Part shown: in pieces, positions 12,160 to 22,084 of the stretch
Numbering within the stretch: position 1 is the first letter of the stretch
Layout of the letters: the number at the start of each line of letters is the position of its first letter
From: Whitmania pigra
Lineage: Eukaryota; Annelida; Clitellata; Hirudinida; Haemopidae
Assembly: GCA_021613335.1 (NCBI GenBank)
Contig: JAJTWR010000159.1
Coordinates: forward strand, 1-64,000
Direction: 5' to 3'
Length of the DNA: 64,000 nucleotides
Made by a program: the position numbers and the translations under genes
Notes under the pieces: generated by a model
What the model was told of the DNA's origin: nothing
Databases searched by the model: none
Seen by the model: only the letters and a program-made list of their open reading frames with translations

Positions 12160-12417
12160 AGTAGGTTTTTGAGCGTCTCGCTCCGTGAGATAGCGGATCT
12201 TCTCGCCTAGCCTGGCAGAGACGGAAAACCGGCGTGGTCGGTCGTTGCTCGGAGGCCGTTTTGCTAATTTTTATGGCATTATTCGAGCCAGACGATGGGA
12301 AAGGGCAATGTGCTGGAATGATCGTAGGTTGATGAAATTGCCATGTAGTTACTTTCGAGCGATCGATCGAATCGTCGGCAATCGAGACTTTTCGAAGAAC
12401 CCTATTTTCCAGCATCC

Positions 12418-12490
12418 GCCCGGCTAGCTCAGTCGGTAGAGCATGAGACTCTTAATCTCAGGGTCGTGGGTTCGAGCCCCACGTTGGGCG
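12418..12490 (+). tRNA. tRNA-Lys(CTT), array copy 3
   Basis: 73 nt, consensus cloverleaf, anticodon CTT, followed by a TTTT terminator. Confidence 0.95.
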
Positions 12491-12747
12491 AGTAGGTTTT
12501 GAGCGTCTCGCTCCGTGAGAATAGCGGATCTTCTCGCCTAGCCTGGCAGAGACGGAAAACCGGCGTGGTCGGTCGTTGCTCGGAGGCCGTTTTGCTAATT
12601 TCATGGCATTTTTCGAGCCAGACGATGGGAAAGGGCAATGTGCTGGAATGATCGTAGGTTGATGAAATTGCCATGTAGTTACTTTCGAGCGATCGATCGA
12701 ATCGTCGGCAATCGAGACTTTTCGAAGGAACCCTGTTTTCCAGCATC

Positions 12748-12820
12748 GCCCGGCTAGCTCAGTCGGTAGAGCATGAGACTCTTAATCTCAGGGTCGTGGG
12801 TTCGAGCCCCACGTTGGGCG
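12748..12820 (+). tRNA. tRNA-Lys(CTT), array copy 4
   Basis: 73 nt, consensus sequence. The base pair of C just before it is reduced to one (CATCGCCC), outside the mature tRNA. Confidence 0.95.
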
Positions 12821-13081
12821 AGTAGGTTTTGAGCGTCTCGCTCCGTGAGAATAGCGGATCTTCTCGCCTAGCTGGCAGAGACGGAAAACCGGCGTGGTCG
12901 TCGGTCGTTGCTCGGAGGCCGTTTTGCTAATTTTTATGGCATTATTCGAGCCAGACGATGGGAAAGGGCAATGTGCTGGAATGATCGTAGGTTGATGAAA
13001 TTGCCATGTAGTTACTTTCGAGCGATCGATCGAATCGTCGGCAATCGAGACTTTTCGAAGGAACCCTGTTTTCCAGCATCC

Positions 13082-13153
13082 GCCCGGCTAGCTCAGTCGG
13101 TAGAGCATGAGACTCTTAATCTCAGGGTGTGGGTTCGAGCCCCACGTTGGGCG
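13082..13153 (+). tRNA. tRNA-Lys(CTT), array copy 5, 72 nt
   Basis: Consensus except for one C lost at the variable loop/T-stem junction (GGGTGTGGG for GGGTCGTGGG). It may still fold or be a defective copy. Confidence 0.8.
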
Positions 13154-13411
13154 AGTAGGTTTTGAGCGTCTCGCTCCGTGAGAATAGCGGATCTTCTCGC
13201 CTAGCCTGGCAGAGACGGAAAACCGGCGTGGTCGGTCGTTGCTCGGAGGCCGTTTTGCTAATTTTTATGGCATTTTTCGAGCCAGACGATGGGAAAGGGC
13301 AATGTGCTGGAATGATCGTAGGTTGATGAAATTGCCATGTAGTTACTTCGAGCGATCGATCGAATCGTCGGCAATCGAGACTTTTCGAAGGAACCCTGTT
13401 TTCCAGCATCC

Positions 13412-13484
13412 GCCCGGCTAGCTCAGTCGGTAGAGCATGAGACTCTTAATCTCAGGGTCGTGGGTTCGAGCCCCACGTTGGGCG
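13412..13484 (+). tRNA. tRNA-Lys(CTT), array copy 6
   Basis: 73 nt, consensus cloverleaf, anticodon CTT. Confidence 0.95.
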
Positions 13485-13748
13485 AGTAGGTTTTGAGCGT
13501 CTCGCTCCGTGAGTGAGAATAGCGGATCTTCTCGCCTAGCCTGGCAGAGACGGAAAACCGGCGTGGTCGGTCGTTGCTCGGAGGGCCGTTTTGCTAATTT
13601 TTATGGCATTTTTCGAGCCAGACGATGGGAAAGGGCAATGTGCTGGAATGATCGTAGGTTGATGAAATTGCCATGTAGTTACTTTCGAGCGATCGATCGA
13701 ATCGTCGGCAATCGAGACTTTTCGAAGGAACCCTGTTTTCCAGCATCC

Positions 13749-13820
13749 GCCCGGCTAGCTCAGTCGGTAGAGCATGAGACTCTTAATCTCGGGTCGTGGG
13801 TTCGAGCCCCACGTTGGGCG
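13749..13820 (+). tRNA. tRNA-Lys(CTT), array copy 7, 72 nt
   Basis: Consensus except for one A lost after the anticodon stem (CTCGGGTCG for CTCAGGGTCG). Confidence 0.8.
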
Positions 13821-14079
13821 AGTAGGTTTTGAGCGTCTCGCTCCGTGAGAATAGCGGATCTTCTCGCCTAGCCTGGCAGAGACGGAAAACCGGCGTGGTC
13901 GGTCGTTGCTCGGAGGCCGTTTTGCTAATTTTTATGGCATTTTTCGAGCCAGACGATGGGAAAGGGCAATGTGCTGGAATGATCGTAGGTTGATGAAATT
14001 GCCATGTAGTTACTTTCGAGCGATCGATCGAATCGTCGGCAATCGAGACTTTTCGAAGGAACCCTGTTTTCCAGCATCC

Positions 14080-14152
14080 GCCCGGCTAGCTCAGTCGGTA
14101 GAGCATGAGACTCTTAATCTCAGGGTCGTGGGTTCGAGCCCCACGTTGGGCG
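14080..14152 (+). tRNA. tRNA-Lys(CTT), array copy 8
   Basis: 73 nt, consensus cloverleaf. Followed by a spacer of the AGCAAATTTTT subtype. Confidence 0.95.
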
Positions 14153-14411
14153 AGTAGGTTTTGAGCGTCTCGCTCCGTGAGAATAGCGGATCTTCTCGCC
14201 TAGCCTGGCAGAGACGGAAAACCGGCGTGGTCGGTCGTTGCTCGGAGGCCGTTTTGCTAATTTTTAGCAAATTTTTCGGGCCAGACGATGGGAAAGGGCA
14301 ATGTGCTGGAATGATCGTAGGTTGATGAAATTGCCATGTAGTTACTTTCGAGCGATCGATCGAATCGTCGGCAATCGAGACTTTTCGAAGGAACCCTGTT
14401 TTCCAGCATCC

Positions 14412-14484
14412 GCCCGGCTAGCTCAGTCGGTAGAGCATGAGACTCTTAATCTCAGGGTCGTGGGTTCGAGCCCCACGTTGGGCG
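14412..14484 (+). tRNA. tRNA-Lys(CTT), array copy 9
   Basis: 73 nt, consensus cloverleaf. The following spacer starts GAGTAGATTTT instead of GAGTAGGTTTT. Confidence 0.95.
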
Positions 14485-14744
14485 AGTAGATTTTGGCGTC
14501 TCGCTCCGTGAGAATAGCGGATCTTCTCGCCTAGCCTGGCAGAGACGGAAAACCGGCGTGGTCGGGTCGTTGCTCGGGGGGCCGTTTTGCTAATTTTTAT
14601 GGCATTTTTCGAGCCAGACGATGGGAAAAGGGCAATGTGCTGGAATGATCGTAGGTTGATGAAATTGCCATGTAGTTACTTTCGAGCGATCGATCGAATC
14701 GTCGGCAATCGAGACTTTTCGAAGGAACCCTGTTTCCAGCATCC

Positions 14745-14817
14745 GCCCGGCTAGCTCAGTCGGTAGAGCATGAGACTCTTAATCTCAGGGTCGTGGGTTC
14801 GAGCCCCACGTTGGGCG
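14745..14817 (+). tRNA. tRNA-Lys(CTT), array copy 10
   Basis: 73 nt, consensus cloverleaf, anticodon CTT. Confidence 0.95.
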
Positions 14818-15076
14818 AGTAGGTTTTGAGCGTCTCGCTCCGTGAGAATAGCGGATCTTCTCGCCTAGCCTGGCAGAGACGGAAAACCGGCGTGGTCGGT
14901 CGTTGCTCGGAGGCCGTTTTGCTAATTTTTATGGCATTTTTCGAGCCAGACGATGGGAAAGGGCAATGTGCTGGAATGATCGTAGGTTGATGAAATTGCC
15001 ATGTAGTTACTTTCGAGCGATCGATCGAATCGTCGGCAATCGAGACTTTTCGAAGGAACCCTGTTTTCCAGCATCC

Positions 15077-15151
15077 GGCCCGGCTTAGCTCCGTCGGTAG
15101 AGCATGAGACTCTTAATCTCAGGGTCGTGGGTTCGAGCCCCACGTTGGGCG
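15077..15151 (+). pseudogene. tRNA-Lys(CTT) array copy 11, degenerate 5' half, 75 nt
   Basis: The acceptor stem and D-arm carry an extra G, an extra T and an A-to-C change (GGCCCGGCTTAGCTCCGTCGG). The A-box is altered; the anticodon and T-arm are consensus. Probably a tRNA pseudogene. Confidence 0.65.
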
Positions 15152-15418
15152 AGTAGGTTTTGAGCGTCTCGCTCCGTGAGAATAGCGGATCTTCTCGCCT
15201 AGCCTGGCAGAGACGGAAAAACCGGCGTGGTCGGTCGTTGCTCGGAGGCCGTTTTGCTAATTTTTAGCAAATTTTTCGGGCCAGACGATGGGAAAGGGCA
15301 ATGTGCTGGAATGATCGTCGGTTGATGATGAAATTGCCATGTAGTTACTTTCGAGCGATCGATCGATCGAATCGTCGGCAATCGAGACTTTTCGAAGGAA
15401 CCCTGTTTTCCAGCATCC

Positions 15419-15491
15419 GCCCGGCTAGCTCAGTCGGTAGAGCATGAGACTCTTAATCTCAGGGTCGTGGGTTCGAGCCCCACGTGGGGCG
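15419..15491 (+). tRNA. tRNA-Lys(CTT), array copy 12
   Basis: 73 nt. One T-to-G change in the 3' acceptor strand (CACGTGGGGCG); otherwise consensus. Confidence 0.88.
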
Positions 15492-15755
15492 AGTAGGTTT
15501 TGAGCGTGCGTCTCGCTCCGTGAGAATAGCGGATCTTCTCGCCTAGCCTGGCAGAGACGGAAAAACCGGCGTGGTCGGTCGTTGCTCGGAGGCCGTTTTG
15601 CTAATTTTTATGGCATTTTTCGAGCCAGACGATGGGAAAGGGCAATGTGCTGGAATGATCGTAGGTTGATGAAATTGCCATGTAGTTACTTTCGAGCGAT
15701 CGATCGAATCGTCGGCAATCGAGACTTTTCGAAGGAACCCTGTTTTCCAGCATCC

Positions 15756-15829
15756 GCCCGGCTAGCTCAGTCGGTAGAGCATGAGAACTCTTAATCTCAG
15801 GGTCGTGGGTTCGAGCCCCACGTTGGGCG
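15756..15829 (+). tRNA. tRNA-Lys(CTT), array copy 13, 74 nt
   Basis: One extra A next to the anticodon (GAGAACTCTTAA) shifts the loop; otherwise consensus. As the last copy it may be decaying. Confidence 0.7.
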
Positions 15830-16045
15830 AGTAGATTTTGAGCGTCTCGCTCCGTGAGAATAGCGGATCTTCTCGCCTAGCCTGGCAGAGAGAGGACGGA
15901 AAACCGGCGTGGTCGGTCGTTGCTCGGAGGCCGTTTTGCTAATTTTTAGCAAATTTTTCGAGCCAGACGATGGGAAAGGGCAATGTGCTGGAATGATCGT
16001 AGGTTGATGAAATTGCCATGTAGTTAGGAAGAGCGTCTCACTACG

Positions 16046-16690
16046 ACATATGAACTAGTTATTTTGCTTTTTCTTTCTTTTATTTTTGTTTTATTTTCTC
16101 TGCGCTCTTTGTTTTTTAATCTTTTTTATTAATGACTTGGGACCATTGCGTGATAAATTTTGGATCTTGGCCATTTAATCTGTCCTGTTGTCGTAAAATT
16201 CTGTTGGTTACTGCTGTCACAGACCAATAAGAAAATTCGTGTTTGCCTGCCTGAGGCCAATGGGATGTCGCACGGAATGTTATTGGTTGGCCGTGTCATG
16301 AATTATTAAAATTTTCCTTAGATGGCATGAGCCGCTTATTCGCGATTCTTAGCTTTGATTGGTTTACTTGCTTTTGTCATCAGATGGGATGGTTCTATGT
16401 CGTGACACATTTTCTTGATTAATTTTAATTATTAATTACGTCACTGACTCTGGATTCTCAGCGGTGGATGAATTATAATAAAAACATTTTAAAAAGCAAC
16501 AACTTTATGTGCAATTTTAAAGCTTACACTCGACAATACATTGAACATAAAATTGGAAGTTAAAATGGATTCTACAATTCGATATCATCATCAGCATTCA
16601 CACCAAAGAAAATTTTGCGACGGTTTCTTCACAAACATTCGAAGCGTTTTGTAAAAGGCACAAATGAAAAACAAAACCGTTTCAGTCATG
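16046..16690. promoter_or_regulatory. Array 3' flank with a CCAAT-box cluster
   Basis: Single-copy AT-rich sequence. Between about 16222 and 16362 there are four CCAAT or ATTGG motifs (GACCAATAAG, GGCCAATGGG, TATTGGTTGG, TGATTGGTTT) on both strands. This spacing looks like a promoter for NF-Y-type factors, but no transcript start can be assigned. The only candidate downstream gene on the minus strand is the 5'-truncated VWDE-like gene beyond the array. Confidence 0.3.
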
Positions 16691-16692
16691 TG

Positions 16693-16970
16693 CTTGATTA
16701 CATGCCAACAATCATTTTAAATCGTACACAACTCTTATTACTTGATTACATGCTAACAATCATTTTAAATCGTACACGACTCTTATTACTTGATTACATG
16801 CTAACAATCATTTTAAATCGTACACAACTATTATTACTTGATTACATGCTAACAATCATTTTAAATCGTACACAACTCTTATAGTTTTATTTCATGTTAA
16901 CAATAATTTTAAATCGTACACAACTCTTATTACTTGATTACATGTTAAGAATCATTTTACAATCGCACAC
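16693..16970 (+). repeat. 48-bp minisatellite, about 5-6 copies
   Basis: Units start CTTGATTACATGCTAACAAT and end near CGTACACAACTCTTATTA; starts lie at 16693, 16741, 16789 and onward. The later copies diverge. Confidence 0.85.
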
Positions 16971-17237
16971 AACTGTTATTATTTGACGAAACATTAATAT
17001 TAACAGTAAACATTAACATTCAACATTAATAAATTTTATGTACAAATGTTTATTGATATTTTCATGAACATTACAATAATTTCTTATAAAGTTATTATAA
17101 ACGAACAATTTACTGAAAATAACAAACATCTAAACAAATGTATTCACAAAATTATCCGAAATAGTTCTTATCAAATCTCACAGTTAATAAAATTTGACGA
17201 TCACTCAGTTTGTAACATCTTAAAATGGAATAATATC

Positions 17238-17243
17238 TTTATT
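17238..17243 (-). terminator. Poly(A) signal AATAAA for basonuclin
   Basis: AATAAA on the minus strand, 12 bases downstream of the stop codon. This would give a very short 3' UTR, so a farther signal may be used instead. Confidence 0.3.
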
Positions 17244-17254
17244 ACAATTACAAA

Positions 17255-20200
17255 TTAGTCGCCTCGGCAGGTTTGTCTCAATTTTTCGGTTTTAATCTCT
17301 TTTGGATGTGCCATTTGAATGTGCTCATTGAGTAATTTGTTATCTTCAAAATCTTGCTTTCCACACAAGTGGCAATAAAGCTCTGAATCGGGACCTTTAT
17401 CTTCAATTCCAACGATGTCTGCTTCTCCCTTCAAGCAATGACGACGTTCCACTTCGTCGATTGCTTCGTCATTCGACTGAACTTTTTTCGACGTGGTCAG
17501 GTTGAGAGCTTCGCATGGATCGCCATTTGCTTCCATAAATGATTTACTCGAATCTTCTGTGTTTGAATTTTTGTGAACTTTTGGAATTAATCCAAAATAA
17601 AATGGAAAATTCTTTCCCGCATTGTATTCATCTTCTCTAAATGAATGGCTTGATTCAGTACTTTTGTAGGAAGCATCATAACTTTTTGAATATTCTCTCT
17701 GATTGCATGAGTTATTTTTTTCCATCACGGTTTTAGACGGCTGAATGGAATTACACCTTTTGGGACTGCTAAGATATGTCTCGGAGTATTTTTCATCGTC
17801 ACCAACTTGATCGTGATTTTGTTTGAGGAGTGAAGGAAATTTTGAGGAAAGTTTATTGTTGCGAAGTCTGATGACTGTATCGGTTATACTTCGTTCAACG
17901 GAATAATTGAGATCTAATATATTTAATGCATGATCTTTGGCCGGTGCCTCCGATGATTTTGAAATCGCGAATGAATCCTGAAAGTCGGAATGAAGACATT
18001 TCTCATCTGAATCGAAGGTGCGCAATTTCTTTTCTTCTGGCTCGATTTGTTCGTAGTTGTTCAACGAGTCGTTGTTTACTGTCATAACTTGTGACGAATA
18101 CTTGGTAGGAATGCTACTTTTGCGTTTGCTACTTCGCGAAGAAAAATGTTCTTGTTGAATGCTTTGTTTGACCGCCGATGCCTGACTGTTTGTGGACAGA
18201 TTAATTACCTCAGAACTGTCGTTGCAATCAGAAATGACGTATTTGTTGTCTACAAAGGGGCCGGATGTTATGTTCTTAAATGGATACTTTACCGATTCAA
18301 CCGAGTCGGGTGGATAGTTGCTGTTCGACGAAAGATCTTCTGCTTTGAAATCGGCAATCTGCATCTGGCCAGGTGAAGTCGACCCTTCGCTTTTGATATC
18401 TTCATCTGAATCATCGTCTGCCATCGTCGAATAAACTATTTGCATCTCGCCATCGGTTTCTTCAAAATCGTCTTCTAATCCACCAATAGATTGTGAGCTG
18501 TTTGCCATTTGCTGCTGAGATTCTTGTTGGAATGGTTGATATCCTTCTGGTAACTTTCTTCTAACCGTTTGAGGCATATGAAGTTTTGGATTGGGGTTGG
18601 CACTGTGTCTGTTACGACTGCGCCTCGAACTAAACATCATCGTGCAGCCTTCAACGGTGCACCTGTGCATTTCTTTGAGATGAACAGCACTATAATGGAT
18701 TTTTAGAGCTCCTTTATCGCAGAAAGTCTTGTGACAGGCCGTGCATAAAACTCTCTTTTTTCCAGATGGAGATATGAGCGTTCCTCCGTATCCGGGCGTA
18801 GGTTGCCAAGGTCTCTTGACTGTCGAAGCTCCCGAATTGGCCTTACGACCTTGTTTCAACTGTTGATGTTTGGCAAGGAGAACGGCATTGCGCTCAATTA
18901 AGCTCGAAACTCCTACCGGAATGGCCGACGGAAGGACCATTAGGGGTTGTTTTGATTGCTGAGAAACTGTTTGGGGAGCTCCTTTCAACTTATCCTTGAT
19001 ACTGTAATTTATAGCTGAATCGTTGTTGTTGCTGTTGTTTGAGTTGAGGACTTGAACAGACAACGAATCCAGCTTGGTGGACGATAGCTTCGGTAAATCT
19101 GTTGGTAAAGCCCCCGAAACGAGTAACTGACGGTTCAAAAGTGCGGCTGCCACGGGAGTGAGTTTATTATCAGAACCTTCACTCTTAGGCACTGACGAAT
19201 AAGTCGAGAATGCACTTTGCAGTGCCGCCGGATTAGTTAGTGCAAAATTTAAGAGAGCCCGTCCCCCGTCCAGTTTGGCCAGATTGGCCACATCTAGAGG
19301 ATTTGGAATAAGTACCTTTTGCTGGGATTTTTGTTGTTGCTGCAACTGTTGTTGCAAATTTAAAACAGCATTCTTCTGCAGCAGTTGCAACTGTTGAATG
19401 TTTGATTCTTTTCTAAATTCTCCAGAATCCAGTGACTGTAAATTGCGCACGGGCGATCGAATCAAGTTGGATGGAGATACGCCTGGGTGAGCCAAATTGC
19501 CTGATATGAATGCCGACAGGCCTACGTTGTGACAAGAATTAACCGAACTAAGATTCTGCGAAGTTGCTGCTTGAGATGTCATGGGTCCACCTGAAGCCAT
19601 TGTCGAAGGCTGGGAGACAAGTCCACAGTTTCCTCCCAACATGGCTGGCACCAAATTCTGAAAGATACTTGGAGCCAGGAACCTGGCAAAATTGGATGCC
19701 GCACCAGTCAAATGTGGATACATGAATGTCTTAGTCAATAACTGAGCCGCATCACAACTTTTTAGCAAGTTTTGCACGTTTCCAAATCCTAGCAAATTGT
19801 TCGTCGCAAAGGCAGAGTTTACCGTTGAAGCCGAGGTGACCGAGTTGTTTGAGGTTTTAAAGGAGTTAATTGAGGAAGAGTGAGAAGCGTTCAGCTTAAC
19901 GTCTGCTGTTGACTTCATGGCTTCCACAGACGTTTTCTCCTCGCTGACAGCCTCCTTGATGACTTTCATTTCCCTTTTATCGACAATTTCGTCCGTCACC
20001 AAATTCTTCGCCAACTTCTCACAACTTGCTTGATTTGATTGGATGGAAGATTCGTTGATGTGCGCCGTCACCAACTTTGAATAAATCTCGGAGGCAGATT
20101 TGTCGTCCGATTGTTTTGAATTCAAAGGAACTGAATTCACTTCGAGACATTCGCTTTTCAAAGAATGAGCGTAACTCCAATCATTTGATGTCTCGTGTGA

Positions 20201-21161
20201 ATTTGCAATGAAATTCAAAGCTATTTCTCTGGTTTCTTGAAATCTTAGAAACTGAGTGACAATCAGTTCTTCCTCTTCGTTTGTTGCCATCGACCATTTT
20301 TCCAAGAGGTGACCATCTCGATCCTATGTAAATAAGACAAACATTTCAATTGGAATGGCCTATTGAATATCGCATTTTATCTATTTTTATATTTTATTTT
20401 TTGTATTCAAAAGACGGATAACAGCCGTTTGGGAAAATAAAGCAAAAATGAAATTGTAAATAAATTGCAAGTGTAAATTGCATTAAAAAATTGAGTGCTT
20501 CTTACAGCCAGCATGTATCCCCTCGAGAAGTCTTCGAGAGTCCATCCAAACGAATGAAGCACCTGTTCCACCTCTTTTTCACTCATCGTTGAAAACAATT
20601 TGTCCATCAGAATCTTCAATCGTAGAGGACAACCTTGAGAACCGTAGAGAGCGAGACTGGCCACGTCGAAGACCAGCTTTGCTTGATTTGCTTCTTTCGC
20701 TTCGTTTGTGCATCGAACGTCTGATGTACTCTTTGGTCTTACTTGACCATCTCCCGGTGACAAGAAGAGGGTCTGATCTTTGTCCTGAACGGAATCAGAA
20801 GAACTCAGTGAATCTGGTGTCAGTGGATTTTTTGGAATGACGTGGTTTGAATTGAAGTCTCTGCTTGGTGTAAATGTTGCAGAAAATGGGGCATTTGAGG
20901 ATTGAATGCACGAGGGGGATGGAGTAGATGGTGGTGGGGAATTCGGAGGACGTTCAGAAGTTGTTGATGTTTTCGAGGGTGAACCGTCACTGCTTGTCTC
21001 AGTTCCGATAGATTCTGCTGGGGTTTTAAAGTGTAATTCAACCTATTTTAAAGGTTTCGCTAAAAATAATCGTCTTAATAATGTTGAAACAAAGCGAACT
21101 CACCATGAGAAATTGGCTTAGCGAGGACGATATCTGTTCTTTTTTCTTCTCGCTTCGTCAT
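17255..21161 (-). CDS. BNC: Basonuclin homologue, C2H2 zinc-finger transcription factor
   Basis: Three exons: 21104-21161 ([22 protein letters not shown]), 20506-21017 (or 21014) and 17255-20323; 1212 residues, phases 1 and 0. Exon 2 ends with the family's N-terminal motif ([20 protein letters not shown], then [17 protein letters not shown]), which continues into exon 3 as [14 protein letters not shown]. Paired C2H2 fingers lie at residues about 714-773: LCTACHKTF...HYSAVH, then [20 protein letters not shown] and [13 protein letters not shown], a basonuclin/disco signature. A Gln-rich segment lies near residue 514. A single finger (CHLCGKQDF...HIQMAH) lies at about 1170-1195. Vertebrate basonuclins have three finger pairs; here only one pair plus the last single finger is seen. 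These are nuclear regulators, in vertebrates also of rRNA genes. The exon 2 acceptor is a CAGCAG tandem. AATAAA lies 12 bases past the stop (17238-17243). Confidence 0.93.
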
Positions 21162-21947
21162 TTTGTTGACAGCTGCCAACAAATAATTAAAACATTATCT
21201 GATTATGACAATAATGTCGATATTATTAATTATCATATTAACTTCTTATTAATATTACCATAGAAACGAGTTTTTAAAGAAATAAATTTAGTCCGAAAAC
21301 AACTGCGTTTGTTGAGAGCGTCATTTAATGTCATTCTTTAAATAATGTCCCATGAAGCTGGTAATTCCCTAAACGTATGAAATTGTTTGAAAATGCAGGC
21401 TTCATCGATTGAGGATTACTTCTATCAAAGTCTAATCCAGGAGACCAAGTGACAGCTTAATTCTACGATAATATAGGTGAGCCTTAATACGTCGCCAGCC
21501 CTCTTTCTCCAAAGCTGTTCGCATTTTAAAGAGTAACTCTGTCGTTATGACGTCCACTGAAACATATTTCACGGCTTTCAACGTAATTGTTGCTCTTCTG
21601 TTTCACAATATTGCATAAATACGACCTTTAACATTTCTGCTTGTAAGCCATCCGTGGAGTAATCTTCAATTGAGAGGTTGTCGTCGTGAATATTTATTTC
21701 GGTCTTCATGACAAGGTCGAGACAGGATTCTGACCTTCTCATATCAGTTTTATTCATTTATTTGTGCACCGATAAATTTCAATAGATGTTGAATAAAATA
21801 TCGTAAGTTTATCTTTACAAACAGGTTCAAATAAAAAACTTAAATTGAACTAATACATGTCCGTGTTCAAGGCCACGAATTTCAATGAATAACCATTTAC
21901 TTACACCTACATTTTTAAAAGTAGAACTTCAACTAAATTCAGTACTT
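21162..21947. other. Upstream flank of basonuclin
   Basis: AT-rich. It should include the basonuclin promoter or 5' UTR, but I find no clear core element. Confidence 0.35.
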
Positions 21948-22084
21948 AAAATTAAAACTAAAATTTCAAAAATTAAAACTAAAATTTCAAAAATTAAAAC
22001 TAAAATTTCAAAAATTAAAACTAAAATTTCAAAAATTAAAACTAAAATTTCAAAAATTAAAACTAAAATTTCAAAAATTAAAAC
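21948..22084 (+). repeat. 21-bp minisatellite, ~6.5 copies
   Basis: Near-perfect units AAATTAAAACTAAAATTTCA plus one A. Because the period is a multiple of three it produces a false repetitive open frame. Confidence 0.92.

Larger units (their letters stand above)
11731..16045 (+). repeat. Tandem array of 13 tRNA-Lys(CTT) units, period ~331 bp
   Basis: Each unit holds one 72-75-nt tRNA-Lys(CTT) sequence and a GC-richer ~258-bp spacer, repeated head to tail. Start-to-start spacings are 331, 331, 330, 334, 330, 337, 331, 332, 333, 332, 342 and 337. The spacer is nearly as conserved as the tRNA, which indicates recent amplification or homogenisation. A T-run of four or more lies about 6-10 bases after each tRNA, fitting pol III termination. 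The last unit ends inside its spacer near 16027. The array contrasts with its AT-rich flanks. Confidence 0.95.

Noticed and set aside
11913..15794. Repeated open frames of 60-107 codons across the tRNA array on both strands
   Set aside because: They arise from the repeated tRNA and spacer; every one runs through a tRNA gene or its spacer and frame is lost by small indels between units.
11731..16045. Regular repeats with ~258-bp spacers, considered as CRISPR
   Set aside because: The repeat contains a complete eukaryotic tRNA-Lys, the spacers are identical to each other, and the genome is animal.
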